Source of the DNA: Azotobacter salinestris
Lineage (GTDB): Bacteria > Pseudomonadota > Gammaproteobacteria > Pseudomonadales > Pseudomonadaceae
DNA: 64,000 nt
Reading direction: 5' to 3'
Assembly: GCF_009363155.1 (NCBI RefSeq)
Contig: NZ_CP045302.1
Span: 819,001 to 883,000, forward strand
Shown here one piece after another: positions 44,489 to 53,005 of this stretch. The notes under the pieces were generated by a model. That model searched no databases and was not told the origin of the DNA. It saw only the letters and a list, made by a program, of their open reading frames with translations. How positions within the stretch are numbered: position 1 is the stretch's first letter; each line of letters opens with the position of its first letter. The position numbers were made by a program, and so were the translations under genes.

Positions 44489-45376
44489 TCAGGTCGACAG
44501 CGCCGGCAGGATGACCAGCACGGCGCTGACGACGATGAGCAGCAGCCCGAGTTTTTCCCGGTGGGAGACCTGCTCCTTGAGCCAGTGATGCGACAGCAGG
44601 AGGGTGAAGAACACCTCGATCTGGCCCAGGGTCTTCACCAGTCCGACGTCTTCCAGGTTGACCGCGGTGAACCAGCACAGGGAGGCGATGGAGCTGGACA
44701 GGCTGATGCGGAAGACCAGCGAGGGACGTTTCCACAGCTTCCCCAGCGTCTGCGGGTCGCGCAGGGCCAGCCAGCCGGTCAGCGCCGCGACCTGGATGCT
44801 GATGGTCCACACCAACGCCCAGGCGGCGGTGTGCATGAAGGGCAGCTGCAACTGGTGGCAGGCATCGCGTACCCACAGGGTGGTCAGGGCGAAGCACAAG
44901 CCGCTCGCCAGGCCCAGCAGTAGGGTCGCGAGGTCCAGCGTGCCGGGTTCGCTGCGCCCTTTCATCAGCCAGACAGCCACCGAGCCGACCATGACGCCCA
45001 GCCAGCCGACCGGGCCGAGCAGGGCGCCGAAGAAGATCGAGCCCAGTACCGCCGCCAGCAGGGCTTCGCTCTTGGCCAGGCCAACGCCCGTGGCATAGCT
45101 GCGGCGCTGGAACAGCAGCACCATGAAGGCGGTGGCGAAGATCTGCGCGAAGGCGGCGGCCGCTACGTCGAAGACGAAACGGCCGCTGAACTGCGGCAGT
45201 TCGGCGGGGGCGCTGGCGTACAGCAGCACCAGGTAGAGCACGGCCAGCGGCAAGGCCCAGATGAAGCGCGCCAGGGTCACGCCCAGCGCATTCACTTCGC
45301 GGCTGAGCTGTTTCTGCTGGGCGTTGCGCAGTGCCTGGGTGAAGGCGGCGGCCAGGGTGAAGGGGATCCAGAGCAT
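44489..45376 (-). CDS. EamA/DMT-family transporter
   Basis: This 295-aa protein has ten membrane segments and is of the drug/metabolite transporter superfamily. It starts MLWIPFTLAAAFTQALRNAQ, with GVGLAKSEALLAAVLGSIFF in the first EamA half and LVKTLGQIEVFFTLLLSHHWLKEQ in the second. The substrate is unknown. It is non-phage cargo between the phage primase remnant and the phage lysis genes. An upstream phage fragment is open in the same frame. Confidence 0.8.
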   Translation of the reverse strand: MLWIPFTLAAAFTQALRNAQQKQLSREVNALGVTLARFIWALPLAVLYLVLLYASAPAELPQFSGRFVFDVAAAAFAQIFATAFMVLLFQRRSYATGVGLAKSEALLAAVLGSIFFGALLGPVGWLGVMVGSVAVWLMKGRSEPGTLDLATLLLGLASGLCFALTTLWVRDACHQLQLPFMHTAAWALVWTISIQVAALTGWLALRDPQTLGKLWKRPSLVFRISLSSSIASLCWFTAVNLEDVGLVKTLGQIEVFFTLLLSHHWLKEQVSHREKLGLLLIVVSAVLVILPALST

Positions 45377-45775
45377 AGAGAGACCCGCGTGCAAAAACGG
45401 CACAGGGTCTGGCCCATTCGCTCGGGCGTCAAGTCCACTGGCCGGCTGGCCAGGGCAGGTGCCCATGTGGCCGACCATTGGGCCTTTGTCCCTGCTTCTG
45501 CGGGGTTTTCCCTTTCCGTCTGACCGGCAAGGAGCACTGATGTCGACCGAGCAGCACACGCTGGCGGACATGCCATTCTGGATGCTGGTTCCGGTCTCGA
45601 TGTCGATGGCCGGGCTGTTCGACCCGCGCGAACGCTTGGTGGTCGGAACGATCACGCCCCGGTTGTCGATCAGGGTGCCGATGGTGCAGCGAACGTTGCC
45701 GGGGCCGGGGAAGGACTCGCGGATGGCCTGCTGCTTGGCCCAGGCGTGCAGCAGCTCGTCGATCTCCTTGATCAA
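45377..45775 (-). pseudogene. Phage small protein truncated and open into the transporter gene
   Basis: From a TTG at 45775 that overlaps the primase stop, with GGGAG upstream, the frame reads LIKEIDELLHAWAKQQAIRE and then NVRCTIGTLIDNRGVIVPTT. It then continues without a stop through low-quality sequence into the DMT transporter. The original 3' end is missing. I recognise it only as a phage-type small ORF. Confidence 0.45.
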
Positions 45776-46990
45776 AACGCCGTCTCCCTGGCCTTGGCCG
45801 CCGCTTCGGCCGCCTCGGCAGCGGCCGCCACCTTCCAGCTTTCCGGCCGCCGGTAGCCCCAGGGACGGATGCCGCTCTTGCGCGAGGCCGCCAGCCGCTC
45901 CCGTCGCCAGCCGAGGCGCTGCATGATGTGGCCGACGCGGATCTGCTCCGGCCGCCCCCAGTGGCCATAGTCCAGCTTCAGGGCATCCTGCAGGATGCGA
46001 TCGGACGTGACGGTCTCGCCCGAGGCCGGGTCTTCGAGCCATTGGCGGATCGGGTACTCCCAGGCATCTACCGTGTAGCGGGCATCCTGCTGCTCGGCGA
46101 ACTGCTCGGCCTCCTCCCGTGCCACCCACCAGCCCTCGCCGGCCTGGAAGCGGAACACCGCCTCGGCCCACAACTGGTCGCGCAGCTCGCGCAAGGCCTC
46201 CAGCTCCACCTTCTGGCAGGTCACCGGCCAGTAGCGGCGGTTGCCGGTGGTGTCCTTCAGGTATTCCTCCTGGTTGGTCGTGCCGGCGAAAACACACTGG
46301 CGTGGCACGTCCAGCACCCGGCGGCCGTAGCTCTCCCGGTAGGTATCGACGGACGCCGAGAAGAACTGCTTGGCCCGGGTCGACTCGGCCTTGTTGAAGC
46401 TGTCCAGCTCGCCCAGCTCGACGATCCACTTGCCGCGGATCACCTGGAAGCCGTCCTTGTCGCCCAGGTTGAACGGCGTATCCATGAACCACTCGCCGCC
46501 CAGGACCGACAGCGCCGTGGACTTGCCGGCGCCCTGCGCGCCTTCGAGGATCAGCACCGCATCCGCCTTGCAGCCCGGCCTCATCACCCGCGCCACCGCC
46601 GAGATCAGCCAGCGCTTGCCCACCTTCATGCTGTAGGGCGACAGCGGCACCCCGAAGATCAGATGCAGCCAGCTCTCCAGGCGCGCCACCCGGTCCCACT
46701 CCAGCCCCTGCAGATACTCCCGCACCGGGTGGAAGGCATGGTCGTTGGCGACCACGCTGACCGCCTCGACCACGCTGGCCGCCTTCACGCGCAGGTTGTA
46801 CTGCTCGGCCAGCCACATCACCACCCGCGCATCGTCCAGACCGCTCCACTCCCCCCTCTCGCCGCCGCAGTTCGGCGCACGCAGCTTGACAAGCTTCAAG
46901 CTGAAGGCGTTGTAGCCGATCATCCCAGTCCAGCGCTCGTCGTTGCCCAGGATCAACGCCACATAGCGCGCCGGTCTCGCTGCGCTGCAG
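45772..46990 (-). CDS. VapE-type phage helicase/primase domain, N-terminally truncated
   Basis: About 400 residues form a virulence-associated-E (VapE, SF3-like) ATPase. Walker A is EGAQGAGKSTALSVLGG, Walker B-like residues are in GKWIVELGELDSF, and the sensor segment is CVFAGTTNQEEYLKDTTGNRRYWPV. Such proteins initiate replication of prophages and satellite islands. The upstream TOPRIM part is in another frame (46991-47200), so the full primase-helicase is broken. The alanine-rich C-terminus ends at 45772. Confidence 0.72.
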
Positions 46991-47200
46991 CGTCTTGCCC
47001 ACCGGCAGCAGGTTGCCGGCGTCGAAGGTGATCGCCACCGCACAGCCGGTCGCCATGTGCAGGCTTGCGCCAGTGGCGTAACCCTCGCACACCAGCAGCG
47101 GCTCGCCCGGCTCCGGGTGCGGACCGATCAGATGGAGCGCCCCTCCTTCGTCATGCCGGCCGGCCAGTAGGTCTTGACTTGACGAGACGCTGCGCGCCAT
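46991..47200 (-). pseudogene. TOPRIM-domain remnant of the phage primase
   Basis: GGALHLIGPHPEPGEPLLVCEGYATGASL with FDAGNLLPVGKTLQ is a TOPRIM core (the EG and D-x-D-like elements) as found before VapE-like helicase domains. The frame breaks near 46985 before VapE begins, and the zinc-finger start is absent. Confidence 0.55.
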
Positions 47201-47321
47201 GTTCTTCCCAGTCGGCACCAGGCGCCCGCAGAGCCACCGGCTGACCGTACACATGGCCGGCAACGCCGTCCCACCGGTCGCGGGAACGGAGATCGTCAAG
47301 GCGCTGAAGGAGGCCGCATGA
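47178..47321 (+). pseudogene. C-terminal remnant of a DNA cytosine methyltransferase
   Basis: A plus-strand frame ends SHRLTVHMAGNAVPPVAGTE, then IVKALKEAA. GNAVPP is the diagnostic C-terminal motif X of C5 methyltransferases. The frame is closed by a TGA at 47175, so the catalytic part is lost. Its stop overlaps the start of the PrtN-like gene. Confidence 0.5.
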
Positions 47322-47599
47322 ACACGATGTTTCTTCTGATGGCCCAGTACAACGGCCAGGCGATCATTCCGCTCGAACGGGTCTGCGAGGACTACTTCCG
47401 CCACCTGACCCCCGAGAAGTTTCTACGGAAAGCCATGGCCGGCGAGATCGACCTGCCGATCGTGAGGATGGAGGGGAGCCAGAAGGCGGCGCGGGGCGTG
47501 CATCTGGCCGATCTCGCGCGCTACTTGGATGCGCAGCACCAGAAGGCTGTGCTGGAGAACGACAAGTTGCAGGGGAGAGCCGTTCGAAAAGCCAGTTGA
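47318..47599 (+). CDS. prtN: PrtN-like activator of phage/pyocin genes
   Basis: This 93-aa protein matches the Pyocin activator PrtN family: MNTMFLLMAQYNGQAIIPLE, RVCEDYFRHLTPEKFLRKAM and VRMEGSQKAARGVHLADLAR. PrtN turns on bacteriocin or prophage genes after DNA damage. It is coupled (ATGA) to the methyltransferase remnant. Its usual repressor PrtR is not visible nearby. Confidence 0.75.
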   Translation: MNTMFLLMAQYNGQAIIPLERVCEDYFRHLTPEKFLRKAMAGEIDLPIVRMEGSQKAARGVHLADLARYLDAQHQKAVLENDKLQGRAVRKAS

Positions 47600-47846
47600 C
47601 TCACGGGACTGTCAGGTCCCATTTCTGGAGCGGATCGATACGAATGCAGATCGGCGACTGCATGCTCTTCGCTACGCTGGCCTTGCTATAGTGAAGCCGT
47701 TCACAAAGTGCGCCAGAGGTATGCAAAGCATGTCCACGACTACGACCAGGCACAGCCCCCGACAGTCGCCGACAGCCTCTGGAACGCGCAATAGCGGATG
47801 GGGGCGCCCAGAAATTGCCGACAGCCCGGCTCCGCTGTCGACCATC

Positions 47847-48158
47847 ATGACCATCACCCAGTTCAAGACACGCCTGGACAACATCATCCAGGACGCCAGG
47901 AGGGTGCTGGACGATCTCCATGCACGGCAATGGGGACGCTACAAACATCCGGAGAAGATTGTCGAGCGGCTGGATGCCCAGCTCAAACGTTGCATCGTGA
48001 TGCGCAGCCTGCTGGAGCTCGGCATGTCCGACAGCGAGCTTTGCCAGTTCCAGCAGAATGAAATTGACTTCGTGCGCGGCGTCGAACTCTTTCTCGAACA
48101 GCTTGGTGCCCAACAGTTACGGGAAACACCAAATTCGAGGCTGACCGGTCTGATCTGA
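47847..48158 (+). CDS. Hypothetical helical protein, 103 aa
   Basis: MTITQFKTRLDNIIQDARRV opens a soluble, mostly helical protein with charged heptads (DDLHARQWGRYKHPEKIVER, then LDAQLKRCIVMRSLLELGMS). The frame is open upstream to 47529, but only this part looks protein-like. The Shine-Dalgarno is weak. I recognise no family. It lies between the PrtN-like gene and the integrase relic. Confidence 0.45.
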   Translation: MTITQFKTRLDNIIQDARRVLDDLHARQWGRYKHPEKIVERLDAQLKRCIVMRSLLELGMSDSELCQFQQNEIDFVRGVELFLEQLGAQQLRETPNSRLTGLI

Positions 48159-48229
48159 ATTTCCGCCTGTATGCGGTGAACGGCAAGGCCCGACAGCGCC
48201 AGGGCCGGACTTTCCCCAAGCCCGGACAA

Positions 48230-49354
48230 TCACGCTTCCGCTCTCGCCCCCAACGCTACCGGCGCCGCCATAATCCTCTCCAGCCACTTCCAGTCCCGAT
48301 ACGGATCACCGCGCCCATGCAGGTGCGTGTAGCGCCGCAGCGAATTCCAGTTGCGATGCCCGGATACGCTGGCGACCCGCGGAATGTCCCAGTCCATCTC
48401 GAACAGCCGACTGACGCCCTCGTGGCGGAGGTCGTGGAAGTGCAGGTCCTCGACCTGCAGGAACTTGCAGGCCCGCGTCCAGGATGCGGAGATCGAGTCC
48501 CCGTTGTACGGAAATATCTCCGGACAGCTGCGTGGCATGCTCTGCAGGATCGCCCAGGCCTCGTCCGGCAGATGGCACCGGACGTCGTTGCCGATCTTCT
48601 GCCCCGGGTTCTTCATGTCGCGGACCAGCACGGCCTGCCGGCGCTCGTCCAAGCCATCCCAGCGGATCCGCGTGATCTCCTCCTGCCGGCGCGTGGAGAA
48701 CAGCGCGAAGGCCAGCACCTTCGGCATGTTGATCGAACTCGGCCGGCGCTGCTGCATCTCGAAGAAGTGCTCGAGCAGCCGGTCCAGTTCGTCTCCGGTC
48801 GGGCGCCGGTCGCGCTCGCTGCTGCGGCTCACCATGCCGAGCCTGCACAGCAGGCTTGCGCGCATCGCCCAGGGCATGCGGGTCCACCTCGTAGCCCCAG
48901 GCCGGCCTGGCCACCGAAAGGGCCGCGCCAAGATGGGCCAGGTCGTTGCTCAAGGTCTGCGGCTTGATGCCCCCGCCGGCCGGCTCCATGCACCACTGGG
49001 CATACTCGACCAGCCGCTGACTGGTCAGGTCCTAATCCATCGTCTCGCCCAGCCAGGTTTCCGAGATCGCTCGCAGCGTGGCCCGCTTGGTCTTGCCCAG
49101 CGGTCGGGTCTTCTCGTGCTCGTCCAGGTAGCGCTCGATCATTTTCCTGACCGTGGCGCCCTTGCGCCCGGCCCGCTCCAGCGCCCCCGGCACGGCCAGC
49201 TCGGTCTCCCGTCGCTTGATCCAGGCCTGCGCCGCCTGCTTTCGGTCGAAGGTCTGGCTTTCTTGGTAGACTCGCTCGCCAGCACGCATGATCCGAATCT
49301 GCGCCGTATATCCGTTGGTACCGTTCTTGCGGCGCCGCGCTTAATCGTGCCCAT
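48230..49354 (-). pseudogene. int: Tyrosine integrase of the dusA-site type, degraded
   Basis: Catalytic-domain residues are visible: arginine in ALFSTRRQEEITRIRW, HxxR in HFHDLRHEGVSR, the late histidine in VASVSGHRNWNS, and tyrosine in RRYTHLH. The N-terminal SAM-like part and arm-binding segment (NGYTAQIRIMRAGERVYQES) are in place. However, there is a frameshift near 49335, an in-frame TAG at 49031-49033 and another frameshift near 48863. The integrase lies next to the dusA fragment at 49455, as in known dusA-integrated elements. Confidence 0.78.
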
Positions 49355-49454
49355 TCGATTTGCTACATGAGGTTTCTGGTTTGCGACGTTGTAGCAACGA
49401 CACCTCAGAAATAAGCAAAACAGGCCAAAACGGCAGGAAACCAGACCTCTTAAA

Positions 49455-49553
49455 ATGCCCGAAAAATCAAGCTCAAACCCAGCAACCACGCGCCCCGAGC
49501 CGTCCCGCCGCTTCTGCGTGGCGCCGATGATGGATTGGACGTATTTTTATTGA
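49455..49553 (+). pseudogene. dusA: 5' fragment of dusA (attachment remnant), copy 2
   Basis: It reads MPEKSSSNPATTRPEPSRRF, then CVAPMMDWT, then YFY and a stop. It is closely similar to the fragment at 38761 and stops matching DusA after about 30 codons. It marks a second junction, presumably between two tandem elements. The intact dusA would lie beyond one end of the array, outside this window. Confidence 0.8.
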
Positions 49554-49627
49554 AAGCCTCTATATTCAAGGGCTACAGAGCGTTTGCACAAACTGCTTAC
49601 CACTTTTTTACCACCAAGCTTTTCTAA

Positions 49628-49771
49628 GTCAGCGCGAAAGTAACGGCGAGCGAGATCGTTACCCTGTGCACATGGGAACAGGACAAGGCCAAGCCGAACG
49701 CCCAGGCCGCCGTTCTTATCAAGCTGGTCGAGCAGTACCCCGACATGGCCGAAAGACTGGCCGCGATCTGA
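49628..49771 (+). pseudogene. C-terminal fragment of an HTH antitoxin
   Basis: TLCTWEQDKAKPNAQAAVLI and KLVEQYPDMAERLAAI are the second half of a HigA/NadS-like HTH protein. The first half is missing, and no toxin gene precedes it. Confidence 0.5.
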
Positions 49772-49782
49772 GGCGCAATCCG

Positions 49783-49857
49783 GTAGGGTGGCAACTCGCG
49801 CAGCGATTGCCCACCGTTTGCATCGGCAGACGAGGCTGCACCGTTGTCTACCCTACG
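49783..49857. repeat. Double palindromic repeat (two arms)
   Basis: GGTGGCAACTCGCGCAGCGATTG...CCACC is followed by GTTGTCTACCCTAC. A closely similar 75-bp unit occurs at 50872-50943. Both lie beside antitoxin fragments. Confidence 0.6.
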
Positions 49858-49990
49858 CGCTCGCTCTCTTGATACACCGGCGACCGCGCAGCGAAAAGCC
49901 TGAACCAATGGGTTGTCGATGCGCTGGACAGGGAGGTGCATGCCTGAGTCAAGCAGCGGCATGTTAATTACGTAGAGCGCCCTTCTTTCG

Positions 49991-50368
49991 TTAAATCAAC
50001 ACCGCCAATTCCGTATAAGCCGCTACCTTGCTGTCCGCCGTGAGTAGCTTCATGGGTTCGGCCTTGGCCACGGCTACCAACAGCCGATCAAAGGGGTCTT
50101 TGTGCAGGGGTTCAAGGCCCAGTAAGGCAAGGGTGTGTTCTGCGGTCACGGGTAATTCCTGGATGCCCAGGTTTTGGCATTCTTCAATGACCTGTTCGAG
50201 CTGAAGATCCAGTTTGCCGAGATTCTGCTTGATGGCCATCTCCCAGAAGGAGGCGGTGCTGATGTAAATCTCGCTGGCTTTGTCCAGTAGCTTACGGGCT
50301 TTGGGGGTCAGTCTGGGGTCGTCGATCAGTATCCAGATCAGGATATGGGTGTCGATTAACAGCCTCAC
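49991..50368 (-). CDS. vapC: VapC-type PIN-domain toxin
   Basis: This 125-aa PIN ribonuclease has the acidic residues in MRLLIDTHILIWILIDD, the glutamate in TASFWEMAIKQNLGKL, and DPFDRLLVAVAKAEPMKLLTADSK near the end. The sequence is complete. It overlaps the antitoxin stop by 4 bp (ATGA), antitoxin first. Confidence 0.85.
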   Translation of the reverse strand: MRLLIDTHILIWILIDDPRLTPKARKLLDKASEIYISTASFWEMAIKQNLGKLDLQLEQVIEECQNLGIQELPVTAEHTLALLGLEPLHKDPFDRLLVAVAKAEPMKLLTADSKVAAYTELAVLI

Positions 50369-50610
50369 GCCGAACCCTTGCCTTCAAAACCGGCCAAGGC
50401 TTCGCTGGGCAGTTCGGCATCGAAATCATCGGCTACGCGAATCTGACCTTTCAGGGTGCCGTAGCGCAGCCGGGCAGGCTTGCCAGCGGCCACAAGGCGG
50501 GCCATAGGGCGACCGTGCTTGGCAATGATGATTTCTTGTCCATCGCTGGCGGCATCCACAAGGCGGGATAGGTTGTTTTTGGCATCGGCCAGCGGGATGA
50601 TTTCCATCAT
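50365..50610 (-). CDS. Phd/YefM-type antitoxin
   Basis: This 81-aa protein has an N-terminal DNA-binding Phd fold: MEIIPLADAKNNLSRLVDAA and GQEIIIAKHGRPMARLVAAG. The C-terminal toxin-binding tail is acidic (DDFDAELPSEALAGFEG). Two adjacent ATGs (50610 and 50607) could serve. A perfect palindrome lies 7 bp upstream and should be its operator. Confidence 0.83.
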   Translation of the reverse strand: MMEIIPLADAKNNLSRLVDAASDGQEIIIAKHGRPMARLVAAGKPARLRYGTLKGQIRVADDFDAELPSEALAGFEGKGSA

Positions 50611-50617
50611 GCGCCCT

Positions 50618-50643
50618 ATATTTGGCTAGATTTAGCCAAATAT
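50618..50643. promoter_or_regulatory. Palindromic operator of the phd-vapC pair
   Basis: ATATTTGGCTA and its exact reverse complement are separated by 4 bp and sit just upstream of the antitoxin start. This fits autoregulation by the Phd-type protein. Confidence 0.7.
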
Positions 50644-50745
50644 CATAGGAAGTCAGCGGATGGTTCGCAAGGCTCTGTTGCTGGTGCAGCGATTGGCGAA
50701 GGCCGATTCGAATTCGGGGCGCAGATCGGCGGTGTCGAGCAGAGC

Positions 50746-50862
50746 TATTAATCCGGCAATACGAAAGCACAAATAAGGCTCATACCAGTATCGGCATATA
50801 TCCTTGATTTTCAAGGAGAAACCAAAATACAGAAAGTGCCCTATTGTATTGCCGGATTAATA
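50746..50862. mobile_element. 113-bp TA-flanked miniature transposon, copy 1
   Basis: Terminal inverted repeats TTAATCCGGCAATAC are at 50748-50762 and, inverted, at 50846-50860. The element is flanked by TA on each side (50746-50747 and 50861-50862), as for IS630/Tc1-type transposition. It has no coding capacity and an internal hairpin CCTTGATTTTCAAGG. The inverted second copy is at 58826-58938. Confidence 0.8.
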
Positions 50863-50871
50863 CGTAGCCGT

Positions 50872-50943
50872 AAGGTAGGTAACTCGCACAGCGACTACCC
50901 ACCGTTTGCATCGGTAGACAAGGCTGCGCCGTTGTCTACCCTA
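50872..50943. repeat. Double palindromic repeat, second unit
   Basis: It is closely similar to 49783-49857 (AACTCGCACAGCGACTACCC, then GTTGTCTACCCTAC). It ends where the antitoxin fragment at 50945 begins. Confidence 0.6.
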
Positions 50944-50944
50944 C

Positions 50945-51092
50945 TTGCTGCGTGCCCTGGCGGCTTCGGTCAGGGCCACACGATGCACGGCCCCTGGCGC
51001 CCGGCTTTGACGTCGACGATGGCGGCCAGCAATTCCTCGCCGATCTTGCGCTTGGCGTCACGCTCGAGCAGTTCCTTCTCGGTCAGGGACAT
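50945..51092 (-). pseudogene. N-terminal fragment of a NadS-like antitoxin
   Basis: MSLTEKELLERDAKRKIGEE and LLAAIVDVKAGRQG are intact from 51092. The frame then goes wrong, and the sequence ends at the palindromic repeat. It is the counterpart of 40925-41239, so the whole neighbourhood is duplicated. Confidence 0.55.
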
Positions 51093-51103
51093 GGTTATGC
51101 CCC

Positions 51104-51391
51104 TTAGCCCGCCAGTGCTCGAATGACGTGCTCCGGGTCATTGTGGATGGCGCGCAGCAGAGCCTTGGCCGGGCCGGTCGGTTCGCGGCGGCCTTGTTCC
51201 CAATTGCGCAGAGTGCCCACCTGCACATCGATCATCGCGGCAAACTTGGTCTGCGAAAGACCGGTGGCCTTGCGGATCTGCTTCACCTGCAAGGCGTCCA
51301 CTGTGAACTCGCGGGACGGTTGGCGTTCGCCGCGAACGATTTCGTCCATTTGCACGACGCTTTCCATGAGGTCGTCGAAAAACTTACTCAT
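51104..51391 (-). CDS. HigA/NadS-type antitoxin, copy 2
   Basis: This 95-aa protein is a near-twin of the one at 41251. It differs at a few positions (SKFFDDLMES, GLSQTKFAAM, IDVQVGTLRN, IRALAG). The HTH is complete. It follows the decayed toxin by 5 bp. Confidence 0.8.
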   Translation of the reverse strand: MSKFFDDLMESVVQMDEIVRGERQPSREFTVDALQVKQIRKATGLSQTKFAAMIDVQVGTLRNWEQGRREPTGPAKALLRAIHNDPEHVIRALAG

Positions 51392-51396
51392 GATGG

Positions 51397-51695
51397 TTAC
51401 CTCCACGTCTCGATGATGCGTTTGAGCGCTTTGCGCTCGTCGGCAGTCAGGTCATCCTTCTCGTTCTTCGGATAGATCAGCAGCAGGGCGATCTGCGATT
51501 CCGAGATGAAGTGATAGTAGATAACCCGGGGCCACCCCGTTTTCCATGCCCCTTCGAGGCGACACGCACCTTCCGAATGCCTCCAGTGCCCTCGATGACA
51601 TCGCCGACATCGGGGCGCTCGGCCAGCGCCTTCTGGAAGGCTGCGTAGCTGTCGTCATCCAGCAACTCGCGCAGACGCCTGGCAAGAAGAAATTC
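51397..51695 (-). pseudogene. HigB/NadT-type toxin with a one-base deletion, copy 2
   Basis: RRLRELLDDDSYAAFQKALA through RKVRVASKGHGKRGG is in frame, after which one base is missing (GGTGGCCCCGGG) and the conserved YYHFISESQIALLLIYPKNE part is shifted. The toxin start is replaced by unrelated upstream sequence. It is broken at a different position from copy 1. Confidence 0.68.
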
Positions 51696-51871
51696 CCCGA
51701 CCTGGTCTGCCGTGCCGTTTCCGCGCAGTTCATGAGCGACGACCGGATCGCCATGTTCGAACTCACCGTGCAGGACGGCGAAGTCAAGGCCCAAGCAAAA
51801 GCAGTGAAGCAGGCCATAGGACATATAGCCATCTGGACGTCCTAATAGCCACTCACCTATCCTTACACACC

Positions 51872-53005
51872 ATGAGCCAGGCACTGATAAACCCCCAGAT
51901 CCTGACTTGGTCTCGCCTCAGAGCGGGGCTGAGCGAAATGGACGTCGCCAGCAAGCTTCCCGTGAAAGCCGAAAAGGTTTCTGAATGGGAGGCCGGCGAG
52001 AGTCGCCCTACATTCAAGCAAGCCCAGAAGTGGGCCACCCTCGCGCACATTCCGTTCGGATTCCTCTTCCTTCGCGAACCACCCGTTGAGAAATTGCCGC
52101 TGCCGGACCTGCGAACCGTAGAAGGAATGGCCTCCAGCGAGCCCAGTCTCGACCTGCTGGACACCGTCAAGGACGTACTGCGCAAGCAGGACTGGTATAT
52201 CGAATACCTGCAGGATCACGAGCGTGAGCGTCTGCCCTTCGTCGGTCGCTACAGCACCCGTGCCCCCGCGAAAGAAGTGGTGGCCGACATCCGCCAGACC
52301 CTTGGTGTAAATGCCGACGCCAGGCGCCTCGACTACGAGAACTACATGCGCACGCTGATCGAGGCGGCCGAAGCAGCCGGTATCCTCGTCATGCGCAGTG
52401 GTATCGCTGTGGGCAACACCCATCGCAAGCTGAACGTCGGCGAATTCCGAGGCTTCGCAATCAGCAACGCACTGGCTCCAGTCGTCTTCATCAACAGTGC
52501 CGACGCCCCCAGTGCCCGCCTCTTCACCCTCATGCACGAGCTGGCCCATATCTGGATCGGCAGCAGCGGCATCTCCGATGGCAACACCACCGGCGGCCGG
52601 CGGGAAGAGACTTTCTGCAACGCCGTGGCTGGCGAATTCCTCGTGCCGGAAGACAGCTTCCGCGCCCTGTGGAACAGCGACATTCCATGGGAAGACAACC
52701 TCGCCCCACTGGCCAGCCACTACCATGTCAGCCCCTTGGTGATTGGTCGGCGCGCCCGCGACCTCGGCTATATCGGCAACGACCAGTATGGCGCCTACTA
52801 CCGCCGCATACTCAAGGCCTTCCAGAACAAGGAAGGTGGCGGCGGTGATTACTACCGCACCGCCACAGCCAAAAACAGCACTCGCTTCAGCAACGCCGTA
52901 ATTGCCGAGGCCCGTAGCGGGCGCTTACTGCTGCGCGATGCCGGAAAATTGCTCGGAGTGCAACCCGCCAAACTCAGGACCTACGCCAGCAAACTCACGG
53001 AATGA
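51872..53005 (+). CDS. XRE-ImmA/IrrE-family metallopeptidase regulator
   Basis: The product is 377 aa. The N-terminal HTH (residues 8-60) is ILTWSRLRAGLSEMDVASKL with EKVSEWEAGESRPTFKQAQ. The central ImmA/IrrE (COG2856) protease domain has the zinc motif LMHELAHIW and a downstream glutamate in CNAVAGEFLVP. The C-terminus is a regulatory extension with LGYIGNDQYGAYYRRIL. In ICEBs1-type systems ImmA cleaves a repressor; fused forms often pair with DUF4411-like proteins. It overlaps the next gene by 4 bp. Confidence 0.83.
   Translation: MSQALINPQILTWSRLRAGLSEMDVASKLPVKAEKVSEWEAGESRPTFKQAQKWATLAHIPFGFLFLREPPVEKLPLPDLRTVEGMASSEPSLDLLDTVKDVLRKQDWYIEYLQDHERERLPFVGRYSTRAPAKEVVADIRQTLGVNADARRLDYENYMRTLIEAAEAAGILVMRSGIAVGNTHRKLNVGEFRGFAISNALAPVVFINSADAPSARLFTLMHELAHIWIGSSGISDGNTTGGRREETFCNAVAGEFLVPEDSFRALWNSDIPWEDNLAPLASHYHVSPLVIGRRARDLGYIGNDQYGAYYRRILKAFQNKEGGGGDYYRTATAKNSTRFSNAVIAEARSGRLLLRDAGKLLGVQPAKLRTYASKLTE

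Noticed and set aside
44489..47404. Apparent 971-aa single protein
   Set aside because: The frame joins a TOPRIM scrap, the wrong frame of the VapE gene, a phage fragment and a DMT transporter. Only the last 295 codons form a coherent protein, and VapE is encoded in a different frame.
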